A DNA stretch of 64,000 nucleotides from Pseudomonadota bacterium (GTDB lineage: Bacteria > Myxococcota > Myxococcia > Myxococcales > Myxococcaceae). A program made the translations under genes and the position numbers. Positions within the stretch are counted from its first letter, which is position 1, and every line of letters begins with the position of its first letter. This document shows, piece after piece, positions 35,368-42,429 of this stretch. The notes below the pieces were generated by a model that made no database searches, was not told the origin of the DNA, and saw only the letters and a program-made list of their open reading frames with translations. The stretch is from contig JAFAFL010000048.1 in the NCBI GenBank assembly GCA_023423535.1, forward strand, positions 1 to 64,000, given 5' to 3'.

Positions 35368-36057
35368 GAGGCGGGGCAGTCGCCGAGAGGGGACGTATCC
35401 CAGCCTCTGCTCGACCATGCCGCCGACGCCTGGAGCGACGAGTCCCTGCTCGTCCTTGTGCGCGTCGATCGCGAAACTGACGAACTGGAACCGGGCAGCG
35501 ATGCTAGAGGGGAAAGCAGCCTTCAGCCGGCGCTCCGCGCCTCGCAGCATCACGGGCGCAGCGATGATGATGCGGAGCGGGTCGAGCTCGAGGAGGACCT
35601 TCTCGAGATTCGTCCGGACCACACAGCTGCTCGCGATGATCGACTTCGCGATGACGACGGTCTCGATGCCCCGACGGATGCGCGGATCGACGTAGCTTTG
35701 TACGACCGTCGCCAGGTCCCTTTCGCCCGGGTAGGTTCTTCGGTCCGTCCAGTAGCAGATCAAGCGCGCCTGTTCGGCGTCCAGAGATCTCAGCATCCCC
35801 GTGACGAGGAAATCCGCATCCTCCGGCGTGGAGACCAGAACGAAGGGCTCCCCCGGTGAGGGCATCTTCTTTCTCACGGCGCTGCCGAGACTCTCGCCAA
35901 CCTCCGTGATCGCCGTCCGGTACTCCTCCGGACCCTGCGCTCCGATCAGCGTCGCCAACTGCTTCTTCACCCGGGCCGCCGCAACCGGCAGAAATCGCCG
36001 CCCGGACGGCACCGCTGCCTGCTTCGTGGAACTCTGTCGGGGGACTCGTTCGCTCAC
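35338..36057 (-). CDS. phosphoribosyltransferase-like protein, second gene of a putative conflict pair
   Basis: A 239-residue product from a GTG that overlaps the stop of the nuclease-like gene (GTGA). The pattern of strands and loops resembles the phosphoribosyltransferase fold: VLVSTPEDADFLVTG, then ETVVIAKSIIASSCVVRT and LRIIIAAPVMLRGAE. PRTase-like proteins of this sort have been described in predicted nucleotide-dependent bacterial conflict systems. Substrate and activity are unknown. An alternative is a Rossmann-like regulator without catalytic activity. Its codon use looks less GC-extreme than in the core genes. Confidence 0.5.
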   Translation of the reverse strand: MSERVPRQSSTKQAAVPSGRRFLPVAAARVKKQLATLIGAQGPEEYRTAITEVGESLGSAVRKKMPSPGEPFVLVSTPEDADFLVTGMLRSLDAEQARLICYWTDRRTYPGERDLATVVQSYVDPRIRRGIETVVIAKSIIASSCVVRTNLEKVLLELDPLRIIIAAPVMLRGAERRLKAAFPSSIAARFQFVSFAIDAHKDEQGLVAPGVGGMVEQRLGYVPSRRLPRLVSEWQTAIH

Positions 36058-36851
36058 AGAAGCTCCAGGACCGACTCGACGCTCGACGGCCGTTCGCGGC
36101 GAACGGCCTCGACGAATCGCCTGAAGCGGTGACTTGTACAGGGAAGTCGGCCAGAGATTCCACTGGAGGTCGAGTAGCTGAGCATTCCTGATCGCACCTC
36201 CACCGACACTCCGTTCACCTGGGCGAGGTGCGCTCGGGCGTCGCGCCACGAACGCGTCGGCCGCCAGCGCCGCCTGATGGGCGTTGGGAGATCGTTCAGC
36301 CTGCCGATGACCTCACCGACGTCGACGAACCGGCCGAGCCGTCGCGCGTTCTCCCAGGCAAAGGCAACGTCCTTCCAGATCATCTCCAGGTCGGAGGGCG
36401 TCGGCTTCTCCAGGACGCACGACGCAGCGGCTGCGAGCTGAACCTTGCCCGCCTGACGTAGCAGCCGCTCGGGTCGCGCCTCTCCCGGGAAGACGACCAC
36501 TGCAACGTCCTTGACGGGCCTGCGTGCACATCGGAGCTGCGCGGCCACCTTTTGGGAGGCCACGACGAGACACAGCTCCAGCCGCCGCCCTTTATAGCGG
36601 ACGCGGCGCTGGGCTTCGAAGTCGGGGCGCACGGCGGACCATCCGAGCTTCTTGACGCGCTTGAGCTGAAAGTGGCTCCGCAGGTCTGCGCGATCTTCGA
36701 CCCAGTCGTCGACGCGCGTGTTCTTCAGCTGAGACGCCACCCGGACCTGCTTGCCCGCGGCGACCTCGGTGGCGGCTACCAGGATGCGGTACGTGGCGAA
36801 GAGGCGCTCGAAATCGCTCCCCCGAACCGCTGCCACGCCTCCGCGGTGCAT
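36054..36851 (-). CDS. Cap4/DUF4297-like putative nuclease
   Basis: From the ATG at 36851 the product is 265 residues and begins MHRGGVAAVRGSDFER. The N-terminal region fits the Cap4/DUF4297 type of PD-(D/E)xK domain: RGSDFERLFATYRILVAA, TRVDDWVED and HFQLKRVKKLG give the G-rich start, the DxxxxD acidic part and the QLK. Such domains cut DNA in CBASS and related systems. A TTG at 36938 in the same frame and a GTG at 36860 are other starts. A perfect AGGAG site with ATG at 36906 is in a different frame. It is coupled to the PRTase-like gene. Confidence 0.55.
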   Translation of the reverse strand: MHRGGVAAVRGSDFERLFATYRILVAATEVAAGKQVRVASQLKNTRVDDWVEDRADLRSHFQLKRVKKLGWSAVRPDFEAQRRVRYKGRRLELCLVVASQKVAAQLRCARRPVKDVAVVVFPGEARPERLLRQAGKVQLAAAASCVLEKPTPSDLEMIWKDVAFAWENARRLGRFVDVGEVIGRLNDLPTPIRRRWRPTRSWRDARAHLAQVNGVSVEVRSGMLSYSTSSGISGRLPCTSHRFRRFVEAVRRERPSSVESVLELL

Positions 36852-36965
36852 GTTCGTCACGGACTTCGACAGCGGCTGCCTCCTGACGCGCGAGCGCGGA
36901 GAGCATAGTTGCTCCTGATCCGTCAGCAACTCAGGCAAGTCGAGGCCTGAGGCTCGGACGTCACG

Positions 36966-37748
36966 TCACCCGGTCGCCGGCTGCGGCAGCTTCCCCTCCA
37001 CGAGGAAGTCGGTCAGCGGGAAGGTGAAGCTCGTCCACACCGCTTCGGTGAGGTCCTTCCGGCGGAACTCGACCTTCTGCGGATCGACGGTGCACAGCCA
37101 GCTCTGCATTGCCGGCAGCGGCTTCGGCGAGGCGAACGCGTCGGGACTCATCACCGCCACGCAGCGGCCGTCCCTGCGGTGCGCGCGCGCGGAGTGGAAG
37201 ACGAACGCTTCGATCTCCGCTTCGCGCATCTGCCGCCCGAGGCGCTGCGGCACGGAGTAGTCCACCGGCGAGGAGATGCTCGCGCGGTGCGCGCTGAACG
37301 GAGGGGCGGTGAGGTCGATGCCGCGCTCGGTGCGCACCCCGACCTGGAAGGCGGAGTGCTGCGTCTGCAGCCGGCCAATGTCCGCGGCGGTGCCGGAGAG
37401 AAACACGAACCGGTAGTAGGCGACCTCAGCGAGGCAGGTCTCGATCTCCACCGCGCCGTAGAAGATGCCGCGCTCGGTCCTCGTGCCGAACCGCGAACCG
37501 TTGCGTAGCGGCGGGTGCCGGAAGGGCGTGGCGAGAAGGTAGTGCAGCCCCCTCTCCTCGACCCAGGAGGGGACCTTCGGCTTCGCGCGGTCGTCGATCA
37601 GCTCCTCGAGGACGAGCTGCTCCGCGTTGCTGTCCACCAGCTTGCGGGTGCTGTTGATGAACTGGGATTCACGGACCCGCCAGGGCCGCAGCTCCAGGGC
37701 GACCGCGTCAGAGGGCCCCCCGCATGGCGTCCAGGTATTCTGAGACAC
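36966..37748 (-). CDS. RES-domain toxin
   Basis: A 260-residue RES family protein. RES toxins degrade NAD+ or ADP-ribosylate metabolic targets and arrest growth. The Arg-Glu-Ser residues are in RNGSRFGT, ETCLAEVAYYRF and FVFHSARAH, and FYGAVE carries the conserved Tyr. The only start in frame is a GTG that lies inside the antitoxin gene, giving a 41 nt overlap and translational coupling. The antitoxin is of the matching Xre/MbcA type, upstream as usual for this family. Confidence 0.85.
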   Translation of the reverse strand: MSQNTWTPCGGPSDAVALELRPWRVRESQFINSTRKLVDSNAEQLVLEELIDDRAKPKVPSWVEERGLHYLLATPFRHPPLRNGSRFGTRTERGIFYGAVEIETCLAEVAYYRFVFLSGTAADIGRLQTQHSAFQVGVRTERGIDLTAPPFSAHRASISSPVDYSVPQRLGRQMREAEIEAFVFHSARAHRRDGRCVAVMSPDAFASPKPLPAMQSWLCTVDPQKVEFRRKDLTEAVWTSFTFPLTDFLVEGKLPQPATG

Positions 37749-38100
37749 TGAAAAGCCCCCGTGCGCGCTTCACCAATTCCGCCGGCACCCCGTCGAGGTG
37801 CGTGTTCTGTGCATGGAACCACGCCTTCAACGCCTTGGCGTCACCGCCCACGATGGTGTCCAGACTCCGGAAGATTCGCAGAAGCACCAGCGCCAGTTCG
37901 CCTTCCTTGCTCTCCAGATTGAGCAAGTATTGACCCTTGTGCATTCTGGACACCGAGGCGGTGGACAAGCCAATCACCGCCGCGAGGTGTCCCTGTCCCA
38001 GCCCGAGCTGCTCCGCCGCGCGGCAGAGCGCCTTCGTCACCACCGCCTCCCGCGAGACCTCCGCCGTCTCCGCGACCGACACCGACTGCGACTGGGGCAT
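37708..38100 (-). CDS. Xre/MbcA/ParS-type antitoxin
   Basis: A 130-residue antitoxin. The helix-turn-helix (HLAAVIGLSTASVSRMHKG) lies at about residues 40-60. The C-terminal toxin-binding part (FRSLDTIVGGDAKALKAWFH) is the DUF2384/MbcA-like domain that blocks the active site of RES toxins. The ATG has a strong GGAGGT site. It probably represses its own promoter in the 80 bp upstream. Confidence 0.87.
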   Translation of the reverse strand: MPQSQSVSVAETAEVSREAVVTKALCRAAEQLGLGQGHLAAVIGLSTASVSRMHKGQYLLNLESKEGELALVLLRIFRSLDTIVGGDAKALKAWFHAQNTHLDGVPAELVKRARGLFSVSEYLDAMRGAL

Positions 38101-38183
38101 CACCCACCTCCGGGACTGGCTTTCCTCAGAAACAATAAGGCCTCCATCGTTCTGGTGCAACCCCAGGTGCGGCCGGTCCGGGT

Positions 38184-38735
38184 CTACCACCGGACATGGA
38201 GCTCGTACTGCGGTCCATCCACCCGCTCGAGGGTCACGGCCGGCTCCGGCTGTCCGGTCAGCCGGACGATGGCCTCCAGCACGCCCTTCGTGAGGTGGGG
38301 GAGGGGACGGTGGGGGTCCTTCATCACGATCCGCCAGGCCCTCGGGCCGATGGGGTGACCGTCCACCTCGTGGTCCTCCCTGCCGGCGCGCACGTAGGTG
38401 GGCAGCCTCGCCAGGCAGCGGTCCGTCCCCATCATCCTCGCCGCAGCGGCGAGCACCTTTCCCACCACTGTCTGTTCAAAGCCGGAAACCCAGACATGCC
38501 CGAGCCTGCGCCAGCCTTCCTCTTCCGCAAGCTCGCCGAAGAGGTGCCGCCGGGCGATATCCAGACATTCCTTGTACACCCGCGTCGGGTAGCTCCCCTT
38601 CGGACGGTCGGGGTCGTAGCCGGCCCTGCGCAGGCGCTCGAGCAGCTCTCCCTTCGGCGCCAGCGAATGGCGGAAGAGCGCCTCGAACGAGCGCAGGTGA
38701 ACGGGGGTGTCCGCCGCGTTCCCGCTCGGGCTCAA
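38184..38735 (-). CDS. DUF2378 (TIGR02265) family protein
   Basis: A 183-residue member of the myxobacteria-specific DUF2378 family. Diagnostic sequence includes RRHLFGELAEEEGWRRLGH, GKVLAAAARMMGTDRCL and a C-terminal PQYELHVRW. Function unknown; M. xanthus has many copies. Here the TTG start overlaps the TGA of rtcB (TTGA), so its translation is tied to the RNA ligase gene. Confidence 0.75.
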   Translation of the reverse strand: MSPSGNAADTPVHLRSFEALFRHSLAPKGELLERLRRAGYDPDRPKGSYPTRVYKECLDIARRHLFGELAEEEGWRRLGHVWVSGFEQTVVGKVLAAAARMMGTDRCLARLPTYVRAGREDHEVDGHPIGPRAWRIVMKDPHRPLPHLTKGVLEAIVRLTGQPEPAVTLERVDGPQYELHVRW

Positions 38736-40102
38736 TCCGCGCCCTTGATGCAGGCGACCGGCCGCAGCCGCTTGTGCACCCTCGCCAGCCCCGCCCTCTC
38801 CACCGTCTCCAGCACGTCGTCGAGGTTCTTGTAGCAGGGCCCGCTCTCGTCGAGCGGCGTCTGCCGCGTGTTGAGGAGGATGCCCTGGGCGCGCATCCGG
38901 TCGTCGGTCTGCCGCTGGTCGAGCCGCCTTCTGGCCTCGCCCCGAGAGAGCCTCCTGCCCGCGCCGTGGTTCACCGAGTAGATGCTCTGCGCCGCGCCCT
39001 CCTCGGCGAAGAGGATGGCGCTGCCCGTCTCCATCGAACCGGGGATGAGGATGGGGTGCCCCGAGCCCGCCCACTGCGTGCCCGCCAGCGCGGCGTGCCC
39101 CTTCGGAAACGCGCGGGTGGCGCCCTTGCGCGCGACGAACCGGCCGGACTCCTTCTGGATGAGGTTGTGGGAGATCTCGTAATAGATCTCCGCGTTCCCG
39201 CCGAAGACCGCCTCCAGCGCGTCGCACACCGCCTCGCCGATGATCAGCCGGTTCGCGACCGCGAAGTTCGCCGCCATGTTGTGGAGGTTCCAGTACTCCC
39301 GGCCCATCGCCGAGTCCGCGTCGAAGAAGACGTGGTCCTCGCTCGCGCGCCCGAGCTTCAGCGCCTGCGCGCCCTCGACGAAGAAGTGCTTGGCGATGTT
39401 CCAGCCGAAGCCGCGCGAGCCGGTGTGGAGCATCACCCACACGTTTCCCTCTTCATCGAGCTGCATCTCGGTGAAGTGGTTGCCGCCGCCGAGGCTCCCC
39501 AGCTGGTCGCGCTTGCCGTACGCGCGGTCGGGGATGTCCACCCGATCGTCCTCGACGGGGATGAAGGAGCGCTCGGTGACGTTGGAGGTGCGGCCGAGCG
39601 CCTTCGCGCCGTAACGCACGACCTCGCTGAAGGTCCGCGCGTCGATCTTCCGCTGCTTCTGCACCCGCGAGGCGCCCACGCCCACGGCGATGCGCTTCTG
39701 CACCTCGTCGATCCAGCGGCGCCGCTTGTCGAGGTCTGCCACGTCCTCTTCGGTCAGCGTCGTGCGCAGCTGCACCATGCCGCAACCGATGTCGTAGCCC
39801 GCGGCCGTCGGCAGCAGCACGCCGTCGGTCTCGATCGCGGTGCCGATGGGCACGCCGTACCCGAGGTGGCAGTCCGGCGTCACCGCCACCCGCGTCACGC
39901 CCGGGAAGGAGGCCGCGTTCACCACCTGGTCGAACACGCTCTCCTCGAGCCCCAGCTCGCGGTCCGGTGCGTCGAGGTTTTCGGTGTCGCCCCAGAGGAG
40001 CTTGTCGGAGAGGAAGAGGTCCGCGTGCACGCGCATCGTCTTCGTGCGCGGCAGCACCCAGTGTCCCTCTCCCGCTCGCTCCAGCGTCTGCTTCCAGCCC
40101 AT
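38732..40102 (-). CDS. rtcB: RNA-splicing ligase RtcB
   Basis: RtcB joins RNA 2',3'-cyclic phosphate (or 3'-phosphate) and 5'-OH ends with GTP and Mn2+. The 456-residue product has the metal-site motifs AAGYDIGCGM, LGGGNHF, LHTGSRGFG and EISHNLI, and the guanylylated His in NHGAGRRLSR. It ends VACIKG. There is an AGGGGGC ribosome site. No archease or RtcA gene is adjacent; a DUF2378 gene is coupled instead. It probably repairs tRNA or rRNA cut during stress or by nearby toxins. Confidence 0.95.
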   Translation of the reverse strand: MGWKQTLERAGEGHWVLPRTKTMRVHADLFLSDKLLWGDTENLDAPDRELGLEESVFDQVVNAASFPGVTRVAVTPDCHLGYGVPIGTAIETDGVLLPTAAGYDIGCGMVQLRTTLTEEDVADLDKRRRWIDEVQKRIAVGVGASRVQKQRKIDARTFSEVVRYGAKALGRTSNVTERSFIPVEDDRVDIPDRAYGKRDQLGSLGGGNHFTEMQLDEEGNVWVMLHTGSRGFGWNIAKHFFVEGAQALKLGRASEDHVFFDADSAMGREYWNLHNMAANFAVANRLIIGEAVCDALEAVFGGNAEIYYEISHNLIQKESGRFVARKGATRAFPKGHAALAGTQWAGSGHPILIPGSMETGSAILFAEEGAAQSIYSVNHGAGRRLSRGEARRRLDQRQTDDRMRAQGILLNTRQTPLDESGPCYKNLDDVLETVERAGLARVHKRLRPVACIKGAD

Positions 40103-40255
40103 GACTCGTGCCCCCTTCAGGTGAAAACAACGGGAGGGAGCGCCTTAGTCTAGCGGGCGAGAGCCGGCTGGCTGCCCGCTCCTGTTCCGATGCCTCCTCA
40201 GGTGCGAGCGCCTCTGACATCGATCTGCCCTGCGGTGCGTGACACATTCCCTCCC

Positions 40256-40642
40256 ATGCCCTTCCGCATCGAAGTGCACGGCACGCCGGCCATTCTCGAG
40301 GTCACCTATCCGGACGCGCCCACGCCGCTGGAGATCGCGGACTACGTGAACGGGCTGCGCACGGCGATCGGCACGCTGAAGCCGGGCTGGATGGGGCTGG
40401 TGAACCAGGGCGGGCTGCGGCTGATGAGCACCGAGCTCGTGGAGGCGCTGACGGTGATGAACGCCTACGCGCAGGGGAAGGGGATGGCCCGGCTCGCGCG
40501 GGTGGTGCCCGACTCCTTCGGCGGCATGCAGGCCTGGCGCATCGCGAAAGACGCGGCGCTGAAGATCCCGGCGGAGACGTTCAGCACCCGCGACGAAGCG
40601 CTGGCGTGGCTGCGCGCGCCGCTGCCGGCAAAGGCCGGTTGA
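40256..40642 (+). CDS. STAS/SpoIIAA-like small protein
   Basis: A 128-residue product from ATG (MPFRIEVHGTPAILEVT). A beta-alpha pattern with LKPGWMGLVNQGGLRLMS and a helix (LVEALTVMNAYAQG) suggests a STAS/SpoIIAA-like fold, as found in anti-sigma antagonists and small regulators. No phosphorylatable Ser is certain. It stands between rtcB (divergent) and the graspetide ligase (convergent) and ends 19 nt from the latter. Family assignment is tentative. Confidence 0.5.
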   Translation: MPFRIEVHGTPAILEVTYPDAPTPLEIADYVNGLRTAIGTLKPGWMGLVNQGGLRLMSTELVEALTVMNAYAQGKGMARLARVVPDSFGGMQAWRIAKDAALKIPAETFSTRDEALAWLRAPLPAKAG

Positions 40643-40660
40643 GCGCGGACGGGGCTCTCC

Positions 40661-41620
40661 TCAGACGAGCGGCGGCAACGCTGAGACGCGATCCACCAGA
40701 TACCTCGCGATGGCCGCGCTGATCGGGTGCCCGAGCTTCCGCTCCACGTCCAGATAGATGGGCGAGGAGTTCAGCTCGAGGAACACCCAGTCGTCACCCT
40801 TGTGCTTGATGTCGATGCCCGCGAACGAGAGCCCGAGCGCGCGCGCGGCCTTGCGGCACTGCGCCTTCACCGCCTCGGGTAACTCCACCTCGCGGTACTC
40901 GGCGCCGCCGGACTGGTAGACGTCGTCGGCCCGGAAGTCGAGGTGCTGCTCCGGGGTGACGATCGCCACGCTGGAGACGATCTCGTCGCCGACGAGCATG
41001 ACGCGCAGGTCGTCGCCCGGCGCGAGCGACTGGAAGATGACCGGCGACTGGGTGATCGCGTCCAACCCCTCCAGCGCTTCGGCGTCGAGCTTGCGAGTGA
41101 GCGCGCCGCCCATCACCGGCTTGAAGATGACCTCGCCCTGCTCCTGGAGGAACGCGCGCACGTGCTGCGGGTCGTTGGTGATGAGCGTCCGGGGCACCTG
41201 CGCGCCCACGCTGCGCAGGACGTCGAGCTGGAAGGGTTTGTAGCCGAGCACCGAGCCCGCGTGCGGCGGGTTCACCATCACCGCGCCCTCGTGCTGAAGG
41301 CGCAGCAGCCAGGAGACGAAGAAGGAGGCGCGCTCGCGGCTGTGCATGTAGCGGGCGAACCAGTCTTTATAGAGGTGCAGCTCGCCGTCCTTCTCGATGT
41401 AGGGCGCGTAGGGCGCGGGGATGAAGCGCAGGTAGAAGCCGCGCAGGTCGTCCACCGGTTCGTTGCGGTAGAGCGTGCGCTCGTCTTCGAAGGAGACCGG
41501 CAGCCCGGCTTCGAACGCGTCCGCGCGCAGGAGCACGTTGTCCACGCCGAGCTTTCCCAGCTCCGCCGCCACCGCGTGGCACTGCAGATCCCCGTCGCTG
41601 CCGAAGATGCCGATCCTCAC
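40661..41620 (-). CDS. ATP-grasp ligase, graspetide (omega-ester RiPP) macrocyclase
   Basis: A 319-residue ATP-grasp enzyme of the RimK-like branch that includes microviridin ligases and PsnB. It activates Glu/Asp side chains with ATP and joins them to Thr/Ser (ester) or Lys (amide) side chains of the precursor. Visible parts: N-terminal GIFGSDGDLQCHAV, ATP-grasp Lys segment VIFKPVMGG, Mg/ATP site GIDIKHKGD and FLELNSSPIYLD. The gene diverges from the precursor across 127 bp. The function is set by the adjacent precursor with TTxxxxEE cores, the group 2 plesiocin-type pattern. No second ligase, protease or transporter lies next to it. Confidence 0.87.
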   Translation of the reverse strand: MRIGIFGSDGDLQCHAVAAELGKLGVDNVLLRADAFEAGLPVSFEDERTLYRNEPVDDLRGFYLRFIPAPYAPYIEKDGELHLYKDWFARYMHSRERASFFVSWLLRLQHEGAVMVNPPHAGSVLGYKPFQLDVLRSVGAQVPRTLITNDPQHVRAFLQEQGEVIFKPVMGGALTRKLDAEALEGLDAITQSPVIFQSLAPGDDLRVMLVGDEIVSSVAIVTPEQHLDFRADDVYQSGGAEYREVELPEAVKAQCRKAARALGLSFAGIDIKHKGDDWVFLELNSSPIYLDVERKLGHPISAAIARYLVDRVSALPPLV

Positions 41621-41631
41621 TGAAGCCCCTC

Positions 41632-41650
41632 CTGTAACGCTGCCTTACAG
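41632..41650. promoter_or_regulatory. small inverted repeat in the graspetide divergent promoter region
   Basis: CTGTAA (41632-41637) and TTACAG (41645-41650) form a 6 bp inverted repeat 12 nt upstream of the ligase start. It could be an operator shared by the ligase and precursor genes, or chance. Confidence 0.25.
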
Positions 41651-41747
41651 AATCCCCACGCAACCCGCGTGCGCGCCATCCGACAATAGTGGCAGGTGTA
41701 GGTTCTGATCCTGTTTCCGCTCGCCGCCGCGAGCCGAGGTTACCGCC

Positions 41748-42344
41748 ATGAAGATCCGCAAGCCCTCCTTCATCAAGTACGAACTCCCGAAGAACGGCGG
41801 GAAGAAGAAGGACGAGCCGCGCATGACCACCATGGCGGTGGGCGAGGAGGGCGGCTCGAAGCCGGGCCGTCCGGACGTCACCACGATGGCGGTGGGTGAG
41901 GAGGGTGGTTCGAAGCCGGGCCGTCCGGACGTCACCACGATGGCCGTGGGTGAGGAGGGTGGTTCGAAGCCGGGCTGCGGCGACCGGATGACCACCATGG
42001 CGGTCGGCGAGGAGAGCGGCATGGACCCGACCCCGATCAAGGGGCCGGACGTGACCACGATGGCGGTCGGCGAAGAGGGCGGCCAGAAGCCGAACGACCC
42101 GATCATGACCACGATGGCGGTCGGTGAGGAGGGCGGTCAGAAGCCGAACGATCCGATCATGACCACGATGGCGGTCGGTGAAGAGGGCGGCTCGCAGCCG
42201 ACGGAGCCGAAGAAGCCCACCAAGCCCTCGAAGCCGAACGATCCGATCATGACGACGATGGCGGTCGGCGAGGAGGGTGGCTCGGGCTGGACGGTCACCA
42301 CGATGGCGATCGGCGAAGAGGGCGGCGGCTCGAGCCCGGAGTAG
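41748..42344 (+). CDS. graspetide precursor with nine TTMA(V/I)GEE core repeats
   Basis: A 198-residue precursor. The leader is about residues 1-26 (MKIRKPSFIKYELPKNGG), with an aromatic KPSFIKYEL segment likely read by the ligase. Nine cores follow, starting at residues 27, 45, 63, 82, 103, 121, 139, 169 and 184. Eight are TTMAVGEE and the last is TTMAIGEE; most are followed by GG and a Pro/Lys/Asp-rich spacer. TTxxxxEE is the core of plesiocin-type graspetides, where the two Thr and two Glu form paired ester links into a hairpin-like bicycle. One Cys (residue 77) lies in a spacer. The ATG has a GAGG site 8 nt upstream. The product is expected to be a string of up to nine bicyclic hairpins. 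Confidence 0.9.
   Translation: MKIRKPSFIKYELPKNGGKKKDEPRMTTMAVGEEGGSKPGRPDVTTMAVGEEGGSKPGRPDVTTMAVGEEGGSKPGCGDRMTTMAVGEESGMDPTPIKGPDVTTMAVGEEGGQKPNDPIMTTMAVGEEGGQKPNDPIMTTMAVGEEGGSQPTEPKKPTKPSKPNDPIMTTMAVGEEGGSGWTVTTMAIGEEGGGSSPE
41826..42320 (+). repeat. nine in-frame repeats coding TTMA(V/I)GEE cores
   Basis: The repeat unit is mainly 54 bp (18 codons), with longer units of 57, 63 and 90 bp and a last spacing of 45 bp. The core codons are nearly constant at DNA level (ACCACSATGGCGGTSGG) while spacers vary. Units 1-2 and 5-6 are the most alike, which suggests recent unit duplication. Confidence 0.9.
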
Positions 42345-42369
42345 CGAGCTCGGCGGTCACACGCTCAGG

Positions 42370-42409
42370 GGCCCGGCGCGGATCCGTCCGCCCGGGCCTT
42401 TTGCCTTTT
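42370..42409 (+). terminator. strong intrinsic terminator after the graspetide precursor
   Basis: GGCCCGG-c-GCGGA (42370-42382) pairs with TCCGC-CCGGGCC (42387-42398): 12 bp with one bulged C and a TCCG loop, followed by TTTTGCCTTTTC. It lies 25 nt after the precursor stop and only 20 nt before the next start codon. Confidence 0.8.
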
Positions 42410-42429
42410 CGGTTAGCCTCCGCGCCCTC

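Noticed and set aside
41826..42320. Regular DNA repeats of about 54 bp that could look like a CRISPR or minisatellite
   Set aside because: They are in frame, conserve the peptide TTMA(V/I)GEE, and have coding spacers; they are peptide core repeats.
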